From CADCVT01 sp036389485 (GTDB lineage: Bacteria; Actinomycetota; Thermoleophilia; Solirubrobacterales; Solirubrobacteraceae): a DNA stretch of 64,000 nt. The stretch lies in the NCBI GenBank assembly GCA_036389485.1, contig DASVPR010000059.1:40127-104126 (forward strand), written 5' to 3'. This document shows positions 40,324-48,002 of the stretch, piece after piece. The position numbers and the translations under genes are program-made. Within the stretch, counting starts at the first letter, position 1; the number at the start of each line of letters is the position of its first letter. The notes beneath the pieces are model-generated. The model made no database searches, was not told where the DNA came from, and saw nothing but the letters and a program-made list of their open reading frames with translations.

Positions 40324-43300
40324 CAGGCGGCCGCTTCGGCGGAGGCCGGCTCCTCGCGCGGCAGCCGCCGCGAGACGACCTTCGATACGCCGTCGTTGCC
40401 CATCGACACGCCGTACAGCGTGTCAGCTGCCTCCATCGTGCGCTTCTGGTGCGTGACGACGATGAACTGCGCGCGGTCGGAGTAGCGGCGCAGGAGGTCG
40501 AGGAAGCGGCCGATGTTGACGTCGTCGAGCGCGGCCTCGACCTCGTCGAGGATGTAGAACGGGCACGGCCGCGCGAGGAAGACCGCGAAGAGGAACGCGA
40601 TCGCGGTCATCGACTTCTCGCCGCCGGACAGCAGCGTCAGGCGCTTCATCGACTTCCCGGCGGGCGTGATCTCGATCTCGACGCCCATGAGGTCCTCGTG
40701 CTCGCCGGGCTGCTCCTCGGCGTCGGCGGCGTCCTCCGCGGCGTCGACCGCCGCGACCTGCGCCTCCTCGGACGCCTGCTCGCCGCCGAGGACCGGCCGG
40801 GGACCGCTGTCCTCGCGCACGAGCCGCAGCCGGCCGCGGCCGCCGGGGAACAGCTGCTCGGCGAGCTCCTCGAAGTTCCTCGCGGCGGCGGCGAACGTCG
40901 CCTCGAACGTCTCGCGGATCTGCTTGTCGGTCTCCCGGATCACGGAGCGCAGCTCGCGCAGCGCGGTCTCGAGGTCCTCGCGCTGGGTCTCCAGCTCCTC
41001 GACGTGGGCGAGCGCTTCGTCGTACTCCTGCTTGGCGAGCGGGTTGACGGGCCCGAGCTGCTCGCGGCGGCGCTGCAGGCGCTCGATGCGCGCGCGCAGC
41101 TGCTGCGCCTCCTCGTCCGGGAGCGCCTCCTCGGCCGGCTGCGCGGGCAGGCCGAGGCGCTCGGCGAGGCCGCCCAGCTCCTGGTCTGCCTCCGCCGCGA
41201 GGTCGCGGAGCTGCTGGGCCCGGACCTCCGCCTGCGTGACCGCCTCGTTGCGCGCCCGCAGGCGGCCCTGGACCTCGGCCTCCTCCTTCGCGCACGCCCG
41301 CAGCTCCGCCGCGACGCCCTCGCCCTCGGCGCGGTCGGCCTCCAGCTCGGCCTCGAGCGTCTCGAGCGTCGCGGCGGTGCCGGCGAACACCGCCGTGAGG
41401 ACGTCGACGAGCCGCTGCGCGCTCGGCAGCAGCGTCTCCTCGCGCTCGAGCTGCGCGGCGAGGACGAGGATCCGCCGCGACCGCTCGGCCCGCTCGCGCG
41501 CCGCCCGCTCGGCGATGCGACGCTCGGCCGCCAGCTCGCCCTCGAGCTGCGCCCGCCGCACCGCCGCCTCGCCCTGCTCGGGCTGCTCGCGCCGCTGCTC
41601 GATGAGCCACTCCGCTCGGTGCTGGTCCTCCTGCGCATGCGAGCGGGCGCGATCGGCGTCGCGCCGCGCGCGGTCGGCGTCGTCGCGCTGCGAGTCCGCC
41701 GCCGCGACGGCCCGCTCGGCCTCCTCGACGGCGAGCCGCGCGGCGTGCTCGGCCTGCACCGCCTTCTCGGACTCCGCGACCAGGCGCTCGCGCCGGTTGC
41801 GCTCGGCCAGCACCCGCTCACCGCCACCAGCGGCGACGCGCCGAAGCTCCCGCGTCCGCCCCGACCACGCGCGGCCGTCGCGCGTGACCGCGAGCCCCTC
41901 GAAGGCGTCGAGCCCGTCGAGCGAGTCCACGAGCCATGCGTCGGAGAGGAGCCGCCGAGCGACCGCCATCGCGTCGTCGGGCCCGCGCAGGAGATCCAGC
42001 AGCCGCCGCGCGCCGGCGCCCGGCGGGTCGCCGGAGGGGGCAGCCTGCGCGCGCGGACCCGCGAAGGGGGGCGGTGCGGAGGCGGCAGAGGGGCCGCCGG
42101 AGGCGGCGGCAGAGGGGCCGCCGGAGGCGGCGGCAGCGGGGCCGCCGGAGGAGGCCGCAGAGGAGGTGGCGGAGCGGCCGGCGGACGCGTCGCCGAGCAC
42201 CAACGCGCGGGCGCCGTCGCGGCCTCCCTTCTCGACCAGCGCCGCGCCGGCGGCGAGGTCGGCGACGATCGCGGCCCCGAGGCGGCCGTCGAGGGCGGCG
42301 GCCAGCGCCAGCTCGCAGCCCTCCTCGACCTCGAGCGCGGCGCTGAGCGCGCGGGTCCCGTCGGGGGCGGCGGCGTGCGTGCGGAGGAACTGGTTGACGG
42401 CGGCGAGGTCGGCGCCGACGCGGGCGGCCTCGCGGCGCGCGGTCTCGACGGCGCGCTCGGCCTCGCGGCGCGCCGCCCGGGCGGCGTCGGCGGCGGACTC
42501 CGCGGCGGCGAGCGCCTCGCTCCGGGCCGCGACGTCCTCCTCCAAGGACGCCGCGCGCGCGGCCGCCTCGGCCCGCGTCTCCTCCAGCGCGACCAGCTCG
42601 CGCTCCAGCGCCGCCTCGCGCTCGGCGTCGAGCGACGCGAGCTCCTCCTCCAGCTGCGCGATCCGCTCGCGGCCCGCCTCGTCCGGAGCGTCCGCGGCCT
42701 CCTGGGCCCGCAGCGCCTCGAGCTGCCGCGACCGCTGAGCGACCCGCTCCGCCAGAGACGACGCCGTAGCGACCGCCTGCTCCAGCCGCAGCTCGATCCG
42801 CTGCCCCGCGGCCCGCGCGCTGAACACGCGGCGCGCCAGCGACTCCCGCCGCTCGGTCCGCGCCGCGAGCGCCTCCTCGGCCTGCTCGCGCCGCGCCGCG
42901 ACCGCGCTCAAGGCCGCCTCCGCGTCGGCCTGCAGCCGGTGCGCCTCCGCCGCCGCGCGCTCCGCCTCGCTCAACGAAGAGCGCCGCGACCGCACGAGGT
43001 CCCGCGCCAGCTCCCACCGCGCCTCGATCGTCTGCCGTTCCAGACGCTCATGCAGCTCCGCCGCCTCCGCCTGGCGCTTCAGCGGCCGCAGCCGCGACCG
43101 AGCCTCGCGCTCGATGTCCAGCGCCCGGTCGAGGTTGTCCTGCGTGCGCTCGAGCTTCAGCTGCGCCCGGCGCCGGCGCTTGCGGTGCTTCCCGAGCCCC
43201 GCGGCCTCCTCGATCAGCATCCGCCGGTCGCGCGGCTTGGAGGTCACGATCGCCTCGACCCGCCCCTGCGACACGACCGAGTGCATCTCCTTGCCGAGCC

Positions 43301-43694
43301 CGGTGTCGCTCAGCACCTCGAGCACGTCGACCAGCCGGCACCGCGCCCCGTTGAGCCGGTACTCGCCCTCGCCGGAGCGATCCAGCCGCCGCATGATCGA
43401 GATCTCGCCCATCGGAAGGTCGATCGCGCCGTCGGCGTTGTCGATGACCAGCTCCACCTCGGCGGACGAGCGCGCCTGCACGCCGCGCCCGCCGGCGAAG
43501 ATCACGTCCTGCATCGACTGCCCCCGCACCGCCAGCGGGGACTGCTCGCCCATCGCCCACAGCACGGCGTCCGTCACGTTCGACTTGCCGGAGCCGTTCG
43601 GCCCGACGACGACCGAGATCCCCGGCCCGAACTCCAGCCGCGTGCGGTCCGGGAAGGACTTGAAGCCCTTAAGCGTCAGCGACCTCAGGTGCAC
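40323..43694 (-). CDS. smc: chromosome segregation protein SMC
   Basis: SMC with ScpAB compacts and separates chromosomes. The 1123-residue protein has Walker A VVVGPNGSGKSNVTDAVLWA, long coiled coils, a hinge (about 500-680), the ABC signature LLSGGEKSMTAIAFLFA and Walker B FYILDEVEAALDD. Inside the hinge is an insertion of SAAASGGP octapeptides (DNA repeats 42085-42160). The GTG at 43694 (VHLRSLTLKGFKSF) is preferred; longer frames are shadows of rnc. It starts one base after the rnc stop. Confidence 0.95.
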   Translation of the reverse strand: MHLRSLTLKGFKSFPDRTRLEFGPGISVVVGPNGSGKSNVTDAVLWAMGEQSPLAVRGQSMQDVIFAGGRGVQARSSAEVELVIDNADGAIDLPMGEISIMRRLDRSGEGEYRLNGARCRLVDVLEVLSDTGLGKEMHSVVSQGRVEAIVTSKPRDRRMLIEEAAGLGKHRKRRRRAQLKLERTQDNLDRALDIEREARSRLRPLKRQAEAAELHERLERQTIEARWELARDLVRSRRSSLSEAERAAAEAHRLQADAEAALSAVAARREQAEEALAARTERRESLARRVFSARAAGQRIELRLEQAVATASSLAERVAQRSRQLEALRAQEAADAPDEAGRERIAQLEEELASLDAEREAALERELVALEETRAEAAARAASLEEDVAARSEALAAAESAADAARAARREAERAVETARREAARVGADLAAVNQFLRTHAAAPDGTRALSAALEVEEGCELALAAALDGRLGAAIVADLAAGAALVEKGGRDGARALVLGDASAGRSATSSAASSGGPAAAASGGPSAAASGGPSAASAPPPFAGPRAQAAPSGDPPGAGARRLLDLLRGPDDAMAVARRLLSDAWLVDSLDGLDAFEGLAVTRDGRAWSGRTRELRRVAAGGGERVLAERNRRERLVAESEKAVQAEHAARLAVEEAERAVAAADSQRDDADRARRDADRARSHAQEDQHRAEWLIEQRREQPEQGEAAVRRAQLEGELAAERRIAERAARERAERSRRILVLAAQLEREETLLPSAQRLVDVLTAVFAGTAATLETLEAELEADRAEGEGVAAELRACAKEEAEVQGRLRARNEAVTQAEVRAQQLRDLAAEADQELGGLAERLGLPAQPAEEALPDEEAQQLRARIERLQRRREQLGPVNPLAKQEYDEALAHVEELETQREDLETALRELRSVIRETDKQIRETFEATFAAAARNFEELAEQLFPGGRGRLRLVREDSGPRPVLGGEQASEEAQVAAVDAAEDAADAEEQPGEHEDLMGVEIEITPAGKSMKRLTLLSGGEKSMTAIAFLFAVFLARPCPFYILDEVEAALDDVNIGRFLDLLRRYSDRAQFIVVTHQKRTMEAADTLYGVSMGNDGVSKVVSRRLPREEPASAEAAA
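42085..42160. repeat. 24-bp tandem repeat inside the smc hinge
   Basis: CCGGAGG recurs at 42097, 42121 and 42145, a strict 24-bp period, and keeps the frame, encoding Ser-Ala-Ala-Ala-Ser-Gly-Gly-Pro units. The 13-mer GGGCCGCCGGAGG of each unit also builds the rnhB repeat. Confidence 0.85.
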
Positions 43695-43695
43695 G

Positions 43696-44394
43696 TCACT
43701 CGTCCTCCGGGTCGTCCGCCGCGTCGGCCCCGAGCGCGTCCAGCGCCGCGCGGGCCGCCTCCTGCTCGGCGTGCTTCTTCGAGCGCCCCGAGCCACGGCC
43801 CATCTCCTCGTCCTCCACGATGGCGACCACCTCGAAGGTGCGGTCGTGCGGCGGCCCCAGCTCCGCCACCACGTCGTAGCCGACGGTCAGCCCGCGGCGG
43901 GCCAGGTTCTCCTGCAGGGCGGACTTGAAATCCACGGGGTTCTCCAGCGCCTCCTCGATCTGCGGCAGGAACGCCTCGACCACCGCCTGCGCCGTCGGGT
44001 CGTAGCCGTTCTCCAGGTAGACCGCCCCGATCACCGCCTCGATCACGCTCGCGAGCACCCGCTCGGTCTCGACCAGCGTCGCCGCGCTCTGCCCCACCCC
44101 GTCCGGCGCGTTCTCCCGCAGCCGATCCGGGACGCCCAGGTTCTCCGCGACCTCCCGGCACGACGGCCCGGACACCGCCTGCGCGCGGATCTTCGTCAGC
44201 CGGCCCGCCCCGTAGCGGTCCTCGTCCAGGCGCGGGAAGAGATACGTGGTCACCGCCAGGCCCAGGACCGAGTCCCCCAGGAAGGCCAGGCGCGAGTAGG
44301 AGTCCGACCGGCGGTCGGTCCACGAGGCGTGCGTGAACACCTGTCGCTGGAGGTCCTCCGGCAGCGCCTCGAGGAGCTCGCGGAGCTGCTGCAC
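43696..44394 (-). CDS. rnc: RNase III-family protein with degenerate active site
   Basis: The 232-residue protein keeps the RNase III layout: an endonuclease domain (1-150) and a C-terminal dsRNA-binding domain (DFKSALQENLARRG to the end). In the signature, RLAFLGDSVLG has Ala37 where the catalytic Glu belongs; Asp41 is kept. In ASVIEAVIGAVYLENG, Ser116 replaces the catalytic Asp, while Glu119 is kept. The Glu upstream in the signature is also missing (DSYSRLAFLG). Two of four metal ligands are lost, so cleavage is doubtful. The locus (acpP-rnc-smc) is that of the main rnc. It may be a binding protein, or use an altered mechanism. Confidence 0.88.
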   Translation of the reverse strand: MQQLRELLEALPEDLQRQVFTHASWTDRRSDSYSRLAFLGDSVLGLAVTTYLFPRLDEDRYGAGRLTKIRAQAVSGPSCREVAENLGVPDRLRENAPDGVGQSAATLVETERVLASVIEAVIGAVYLENGYDPTAQAVVEAFLPQIEEALENPVDFKSALQENLARRGLTVGYDVVAELGPPHDRTFEVVAIVEDEEMGRGSGRSKKHAEQEAARAALDALGADAADDPEDE

Positions 44395-44655
44395 TCACGC
44401 GCGCCCGGCGGTGTGGGCGAGGACGAAGTCGACGGCGGCGCCGACGGTCAGGATCTGGCCCGCCTCCTCGTCGGACATCCGGACGCCGTAGGAGTCCTCG
44501 AGCTCCTGCACCAGCGTGTACAGGTCGAGCGAGTCGGCGTCCAGGTCCTCCTTGAACCGCGTGGACTCGTCGATGCGGGCGGGATCGACGTCCAGCTCGT
44601 CGGCGAGATGGCTGCTGATCAGCCCGAAGACTTCCTCACGCGTCATCGCCGTCAC
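44395..44655 (-). CDS. acpP: acyl carrier protein
   Basis: The 86-residue protein has the four-helix ACP pattern with the phosphopantetheine Ser in DLDADSLDLYTLVQELED. It carries growing fatty acyl chains. A start at GTG 44655 overlaps the plsX stop by 4 nt; an ATG three codons in is also possible. It is set between plsX and rnc as in many bacteria. Confidence 0.93.
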   Translation of the reverse strand: MTAMTREEVFGLISSHLADELDVDPARIDESTRFKEDLDADSLDLYTLVQELEDSYGVRMSDEEAGQILTVGAAVDFVLAHTAGRA

Positions 44656-45635
44656 AAGCTAGTCGCGGCGTCGGACGCCGGAACGCGCCTCAGGGCCCCG
44701 GCCTCGTCGAGGGCGGCGTACGTGCGGCCGATGACGTCCTCCTCCACGCCGCGGGCCGCCCGCCGGACCGCCTCGGCCCAGCCTCCCGGCCCGAAGGAGC
44801 CGTGGGGGACGACGCCCAGCTTCCGCAGCCCGAGCAGGTAGGCGCCGCCGTTGGCCTCGGGCGAGAGCTCTTTCCGCAGACCGCCGAGCGACGGCTTGAG
44901 GAGCAGCCCGCCGGCCTTCGCGCGCGGGGACGACGTCGCCGCCGTCCGGACCGCTCCGATCATCGTCTTCGAGACCGCCTCGGCCACCTTGAGGACGACG
45001 TTGCCGGTGAACCCGTCGGTGACGATCACGTCCGCGATCCCCTCGGTGAGCGCGAACCCCTCGACGTTCCCGACGAAGCCGGGCATCCCGCGCAGGCGCT
45101 CGTGGGCCGCGACGACCTCCTCGCGCCCCTTCGCGGCCTCGGTTCCGTTGGAGAGGAGCCCGACCCGCGGTCGCTCCACGCCGAGCACCGACTGCGCGAG
45201 CGCCGCGCCCATGTACGCGAACTGCACGAGGTGCTCCGGCCGGCAGATCTCGTTGGCGCCGACGTCGAGGAGGGTGACGGGCGCGCCGGGGATCGGAAGC
45301 GGGAGCGCGAGCGCGGGGCGATGGATCCCCTTGGCGCGTTTCACGTTGAACAGCCCCGCGGCCAGCGCGGTCCCCGTCGAGCCGCCGGCCACGAGCGCGT
45401 CCGCCCGGCCCTCCGCGACGGCACGCGCGGCCTGGACGATGCTGGCGTCGGGCGTGGAGCGGGCCGCACGGGCGGGGTCCGTCGCCTTGGCGATCGAGAC
45501 GGGCGCGTCGACGACGTTCTCGATGCCCGCGAGCTGCTCCGCCGGCCCGAAGATGAGGACATCGACGCCGCTCGAAGCGGCGCCCTCGGCCGCCGCGCGG
45601 GGGTCGTCGGCGCCGTTGACGTCGACGGCGATCAA
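44652..45635 (-). CDS. plsX: phosphate acyltransferase PlsX
   Basis: PlsX makes acyl-phosphate from acyl-ACP for phospholipid synthesis. The 327-residue protein starts with TTG (IAVDVNGADDPRAAAEGAAS; canonical members have AVDxMGGD, here VDVNGAD). It has ALVAGGSTGTALAAGLFNVK, LLDVGANEICRPEHLVQFA, VGLLSNGTEAAKG, DVIVTDGFTGNVVLK and the end GPGGWAEAVRRAAR. It lies 9 nt after rpmF. Confidence 0.93.
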   Translation of the reverse strand: MIAVDVNGADDPRAAAEGAASSGVDVLIFGPAEQLAGIENVVDAPVSIAKATDPARAARSTPDASIVQAARAVAEGRADALVAGGSTGTALAAGLFNVKRAKGIHRPALALPLPIPGAPVTLLDVGANEICRPEHLVQFAYMGAALAQSVLGVERPRVGLLSNGTEAAKGREEVVAAHERLRGMPGFVGNVEGFALTEGIADVIVTDGFTGNVVLKVAEAVSKTMIGAVRTAATSSPRAKAGGLLLKPSLGGLRKELSPEANGGAYLLGLRKLGVVPHGSFGPGGWAEAVRRAARGVEEDVIGRTYAALDEAGALRRVPASDAATSL

Positions 45636-45644
45636 GGCCCGGGG

Positions 45645-45848
45645 CTAGTGGTCGTGATCGTGGTCGTGGCCGCTGGGCGCGGCGACGACCTCGCGGCCCG
45701 CGTACGACCCGCACACCGGGCAGACGCGATGCGGGCGGCGGGGGCTGTGGCAGGTCGGGCACGCGTTGACCGTCGGCGCGGCGACCTTGTGGGTGGCGCG
45801 GCGCTTGTTCGTGCGGGCGTGCGACTGCTTCTGCTTGGGGACGGCCAT
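45645..45848 (-). CDS. rpmF: 50S ribosomal protein L32 with His-rich tail
   Basis: The 67-residue protein begins MAVPKQKQSHARTNKRRATH and has the zinc ribbon CPTCHSPRRPHRVCPVCG (C+ type). After the normal C-terminus it ends SGHDHDHDH, a metal-binding-looking tail not usual in L32. TACCCT (45858-45863, minus strand) lies 9 nt before the ATG. In most bacteria yceD precedes rpmF directly; here plus-strand genes and the CHAT insert now lie between them. Confidence 0.95.
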   Translation of the reverse strand: MAVPKQKQSHARTNKRRATHKVAAPTVNACPTCHSPRRPHRVCPVCGSYAGREVVAAPSGHDHDHDH

Positions 45849-45872
45849 GGGCGGCCTAGGGTATCCGGTCCG
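45849..45872. promoter_or_regulatory. 24-bp divergent promoter of rpmF and the GNAT gene
   Basis: The spacer holds CCTAGGGTATCC. TAGGGT (45857-45862) reads as a -10 for the plus gene, ending 10 nt before its ATG. TACCCT on the minus strand (45863-45858) reads as a -10 for rpmF, ending 9 nt before its ATG. The two boxes overlap by five bases. No room exists for leaders, so both mRNAs would be nearly leaderless. Confidence 0.55.
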
Positions 45873-46718
45873 ATGCGCATCCGCCCGTTGCAGCCCTCCG
45901 ACGTCGACGCTGCGCGGGAGCCGGGCCGCGCGACGCTTCCCCCTCCCCCCGGCACCGACCCGGCCGACGCCGACACGTACTGGGCGGCGCGGTTCAACCG
46001 TCTGGTCGCCACCGACCCGGACGGCTGCTGGTGCGCCGAGCACGACGACGGCCGGATCGTGGGGGCCGCGCTCTCCCTCGTGCGCGACGGGATCTGGGGG
46101 CTCAGCTTCTTCGCGGTCCACCCGGACTTCCAGGCGCAGGGGATCGGGGGGCGGATCCTCACGGCCGCGCTCGGGCACGCCGAGGGCGCTCGCGCGGCTT
46201 TGATCGCGTCGTCGACCGACCCCAAGGCGATGCGCCGCTACTCGCGGGCGGGGTTCGATCTGCACCCGTGCGTCGCGGCGGCGGGGATCGTGGATCGGTC
46301 GCGGCTACCGGGCGGCCTGCGGTCGGTCGAGGCCGACTCGTCCGCGCTGGAGCTCGCCCGGCCGCTCGGCCGCGCGACCCGCGGCGGCGCCTACGCGCCG
46401 GAGGACCTCGACGTCTACGTCCAGGCCGGCGCCGGCGTGTTCCGGTGCGGCGACGCCGGGCTGTGCATCACCCGCACCGGCGGCATCTCGATCGTCCTCG
46501 CGCGCGACGACGCGACCGCGGCCGACCTCCTGTGGACCGCGCTCGCCGCGTCGCCGCTCGGCAGCACGATCGAGATCGACTTCATCACCGCGCGGAACAA
46601 CTGGGCGATCCGCGTCGCCTTGGAGGCCGGCCTCGCCCTGTCGCCCGACGGCCCGATGTTCGCCCGCGGAGAGCTTGGCCCGATGCGCCCGTGGATTCCG
46701 GCGGGGACCTTCCTGTAG
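45873..46718 (+). CDS. GNAT family N-acetyltransferase (two-domain)
   Basis: The 281-residue protein has an N-terminal GNAT domain with LSFFAVHPDFQAQGIGGRIL, the acetyl-CoA loop (QAQGIGG), and YSRAGFDLHP. The C-terminal 130 residues repeat a GNAT-like fold (Acetyltransf_18-type; SIVLARDDATAADLLWTALA, NWAIRVALEAGLALSPDG). Substrate unknown. It is transcribed away from rpmF through a 24-nt spacer, and its stop is 9 nt before the collagen-like gene. Confidence 0.88.
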   Translation: MRIRPLQPSDVDAAREPGRATLPPPPGTDPADADTYWAARFNRLVATDPDGCWCAEHDDGRIVGAALSLVRDGIWGLSFFAVHPDFQAQGIGGRILTAALGHAEGARAALIASSTDPKAMRRYSRAGFDLHPCVAAAGIVDRSRLPGGLRSVEADSSALELARPLGRATRGGAYAPEDLDVYVQAGAGVFRCGDAGLCITRTGGISIVLARDDATAADLLWTALAASPLGSTIEIDFITARNNWAIRVALEAGLALSPDGPMFARGELGPMRPWIPAGTFL

Positions 46719-46727
46719 CGTCGCTCC

Positions 46728-47783
46728 ATGACCCTCCCCCGCGCCGGCAGCGCGCTCGTGGTCGTGCTCCTCCTCGCCCTTCCCACAGTGCCGGCCGCCG
46801 CCCAGACGGCCGGGTCGAGCGCGGTCGTCACCGCGTGTGTCGACAAGCGCGGGAAGGTCCGCGTGAAGAACCGGTGCCGGCGTGGCGAGCGGCGGATCCG
46901 GCTCGTGGCGCTGCCGGCCGAGCGCGGGCCGCAGGGGCCGAAGGGCGACAAGGGCGACCCGGGACCGGCCGGGCCGACGGGGCCGACGGGTGCCACCGGC
47001 GCCACCGGGGCGACCGGGGAGAGCGGCACCGGCGGCGGCACGACGTACTCCGCCGGCGGCGGGCTCGACCTCGCGGGCACGGTCTTCTCGCTCGAGGTCC
47101 CGCTGTCCCTCACCTCCGATCCGGCGGGCGCCGTCGTCGACGTCACCAACACCCGGCCGGACGCCGTCACGACCGGCGTCCGCGGCGCCGCCGGCTCCGA
47201 CGAGCCCGGCGCACCCGCGAGCGGCGTGACGGGCGTCCTGGGCGTCGTCTCGACGACGATCCCCGGCGGGTTCTCCGCCGGCGTGCGCGGTGTCAACGAG
47301 GGCACGGGCAGCTCGGGCATCGGCGTGGCCGGCGTGCAGAAGGGCAGCGGCTGGGGCGTGTTCGGGACGACGACGGGCAGCGGGTTCGGCGTGTTCGGAA
47401 GGACCGCCAGCCCGGGAGGCACGGGCGTGGCGGCGGCGTATGTCGGCTCGGGCGCCGGCGACGCACTGCAGGTCTCCAACGGGCGCTTCCGCGTCGCCGG
47501 CGACAACAGGCCGGCTTTCCGCCACACTGTCGCGACGCGGTGCGGGTCCTCGAACGAGTACTCGCCGCTCGACAACCCGCTCATCAACGGCGATCCGAAC
47601 GCGATGCTGTTCGTCACGCAGACGCAGACCACCGCGACGACCAACTTCCTCCCGGCGTTGAGCGTCGCCTACTCCACCTCCATCCCGCCCCCCGCCTGCC
47701 CGGCGAACCGGTGGCTGCTCTACAACGAGTCCGCCGCGCTGCCGACCGGCACGCAGGCCAACGTGCTCGCGATCAGCCCGTAG
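46728..47783 (+). CDS. secreted protein with short collagen-like segment
   Basis: The 351-residue protein has a signal peptide (1-25, AAAQT), a basic segment with two Cys (TACVDKRGKVRVKNRCRRGE), and a collagen-like Gly-x-y stretch (about 66-105; ERGPQGPKGDKGDPGPAGPT). A Gly/Ser/Thr/Val-rich beta region then carries repeated GVFG motifs (GWGVFGTTTGSGFGVFGR), and the C-terminal domain has two Cys. It resembles surface proteins of soil actinobacteria of unknown role. TAGCGT lies 6 nt before the ATG. Confidence 0.75.
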   Translation: MTLPRAGSALVVVLLLALPTVPAAAQTAGSSAVVTACVDKRGKVRVKNRCRRGERRIRLVALPAERGPQGPKGDKGDPGPAGPTGPTGATGATGATGESGTGGGTTYSAGGGLDLAGTVFSLEVPLSLTSDPAGAVVDVTNTRPDAVTTGVRGAAGSDEPGAPASGVTGVLGVVSTTIPGGFSAGVRGVNEGTGSSGIGVAGVQKGSGWGVFGTTTGSGFGVFGRTASPGGTGVAAAYVGSGAGDALQVSNGRFRVAGDNRPAFRHTVATRCGSSNEYSPLDNPLINGDPNAMLFVTQTQTTATTNFLPALSVAYSTSIPPPACPANRWLLYNESAALPTGTQANVLAISP

Positions 47784-47792
47784 CGCCGGGCC

Positions 47793-47920
47793 GCGTCAGC
47801 CGTCGAGCTTCAGCTCGCGCAGCTTCGACCACCGCGGGTCGGGCGCGCGCTCGTGCTCGTGTGGGTGGTCGTTGAGGTTCTCGCCGCACTGCGGGCAGAG
47901 GCCCGCGCACTCGTCGCGGC
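47793..47920. repeat. 128-bp direct repeat, left copy (yceD 3' end)
   Basis: This copy matches 51474-51601 at 127 of 128 positions (T at 47862 versus C at 51543). It covers the last 41 codons and stop of yceD plus three bases. Identity stops sharply on both sides. With the right copy it brackets the CHAT insert. Confidence 0.95.
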
Positions 47921-47945
47921 CGACCCATCCCGGCCGATATCGCAT
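47796..47945 (-). pseudogene. truncated 3' copy of yceD
   Basis: The last 41 residues of YceD are repeated here (RDECAGLCPQCGENLNDHPH onward). A chance ATG at 47945 in the inserted DNA opens a 49-residue frame, MRYRPGWVG plus the YceD tail with three of its Cys, so a short peptide could be made. It most likely is a leftover of insertion, not a working gene. Confidence 0.8.
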
Positions 47946-47964
47946 TCAGGCCGCGATCTCGCAG

Positions 47965-47983
47965 CGACCGGTGGCTTCGGTCG
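47965..47983. terminator. possible hairpin downstream of the CHAT gene
   Basis: CGACCG and CGGTCG form a 6-bp stem around a 7-nt loop, 20 nt past the CHAT stop. No T-run follows on the minus strand, so terminator function is weakly supported. Confidence 0.25.
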
Positions 47984-48002
47984 GACGTCGAAACAAACAG
48001 CC

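Noticed and set aside
40449..43928. Long plus-strand open frame opposite smc
   Set aside because: Antisense shadow of the smc coiled coil, with biased composition and no motif.
47796..47945. 49-codon frame with a Cys-rich end as a possible new small protein
   Set aside because: It is the duplicated end of yceD joined to chance upstream codons.
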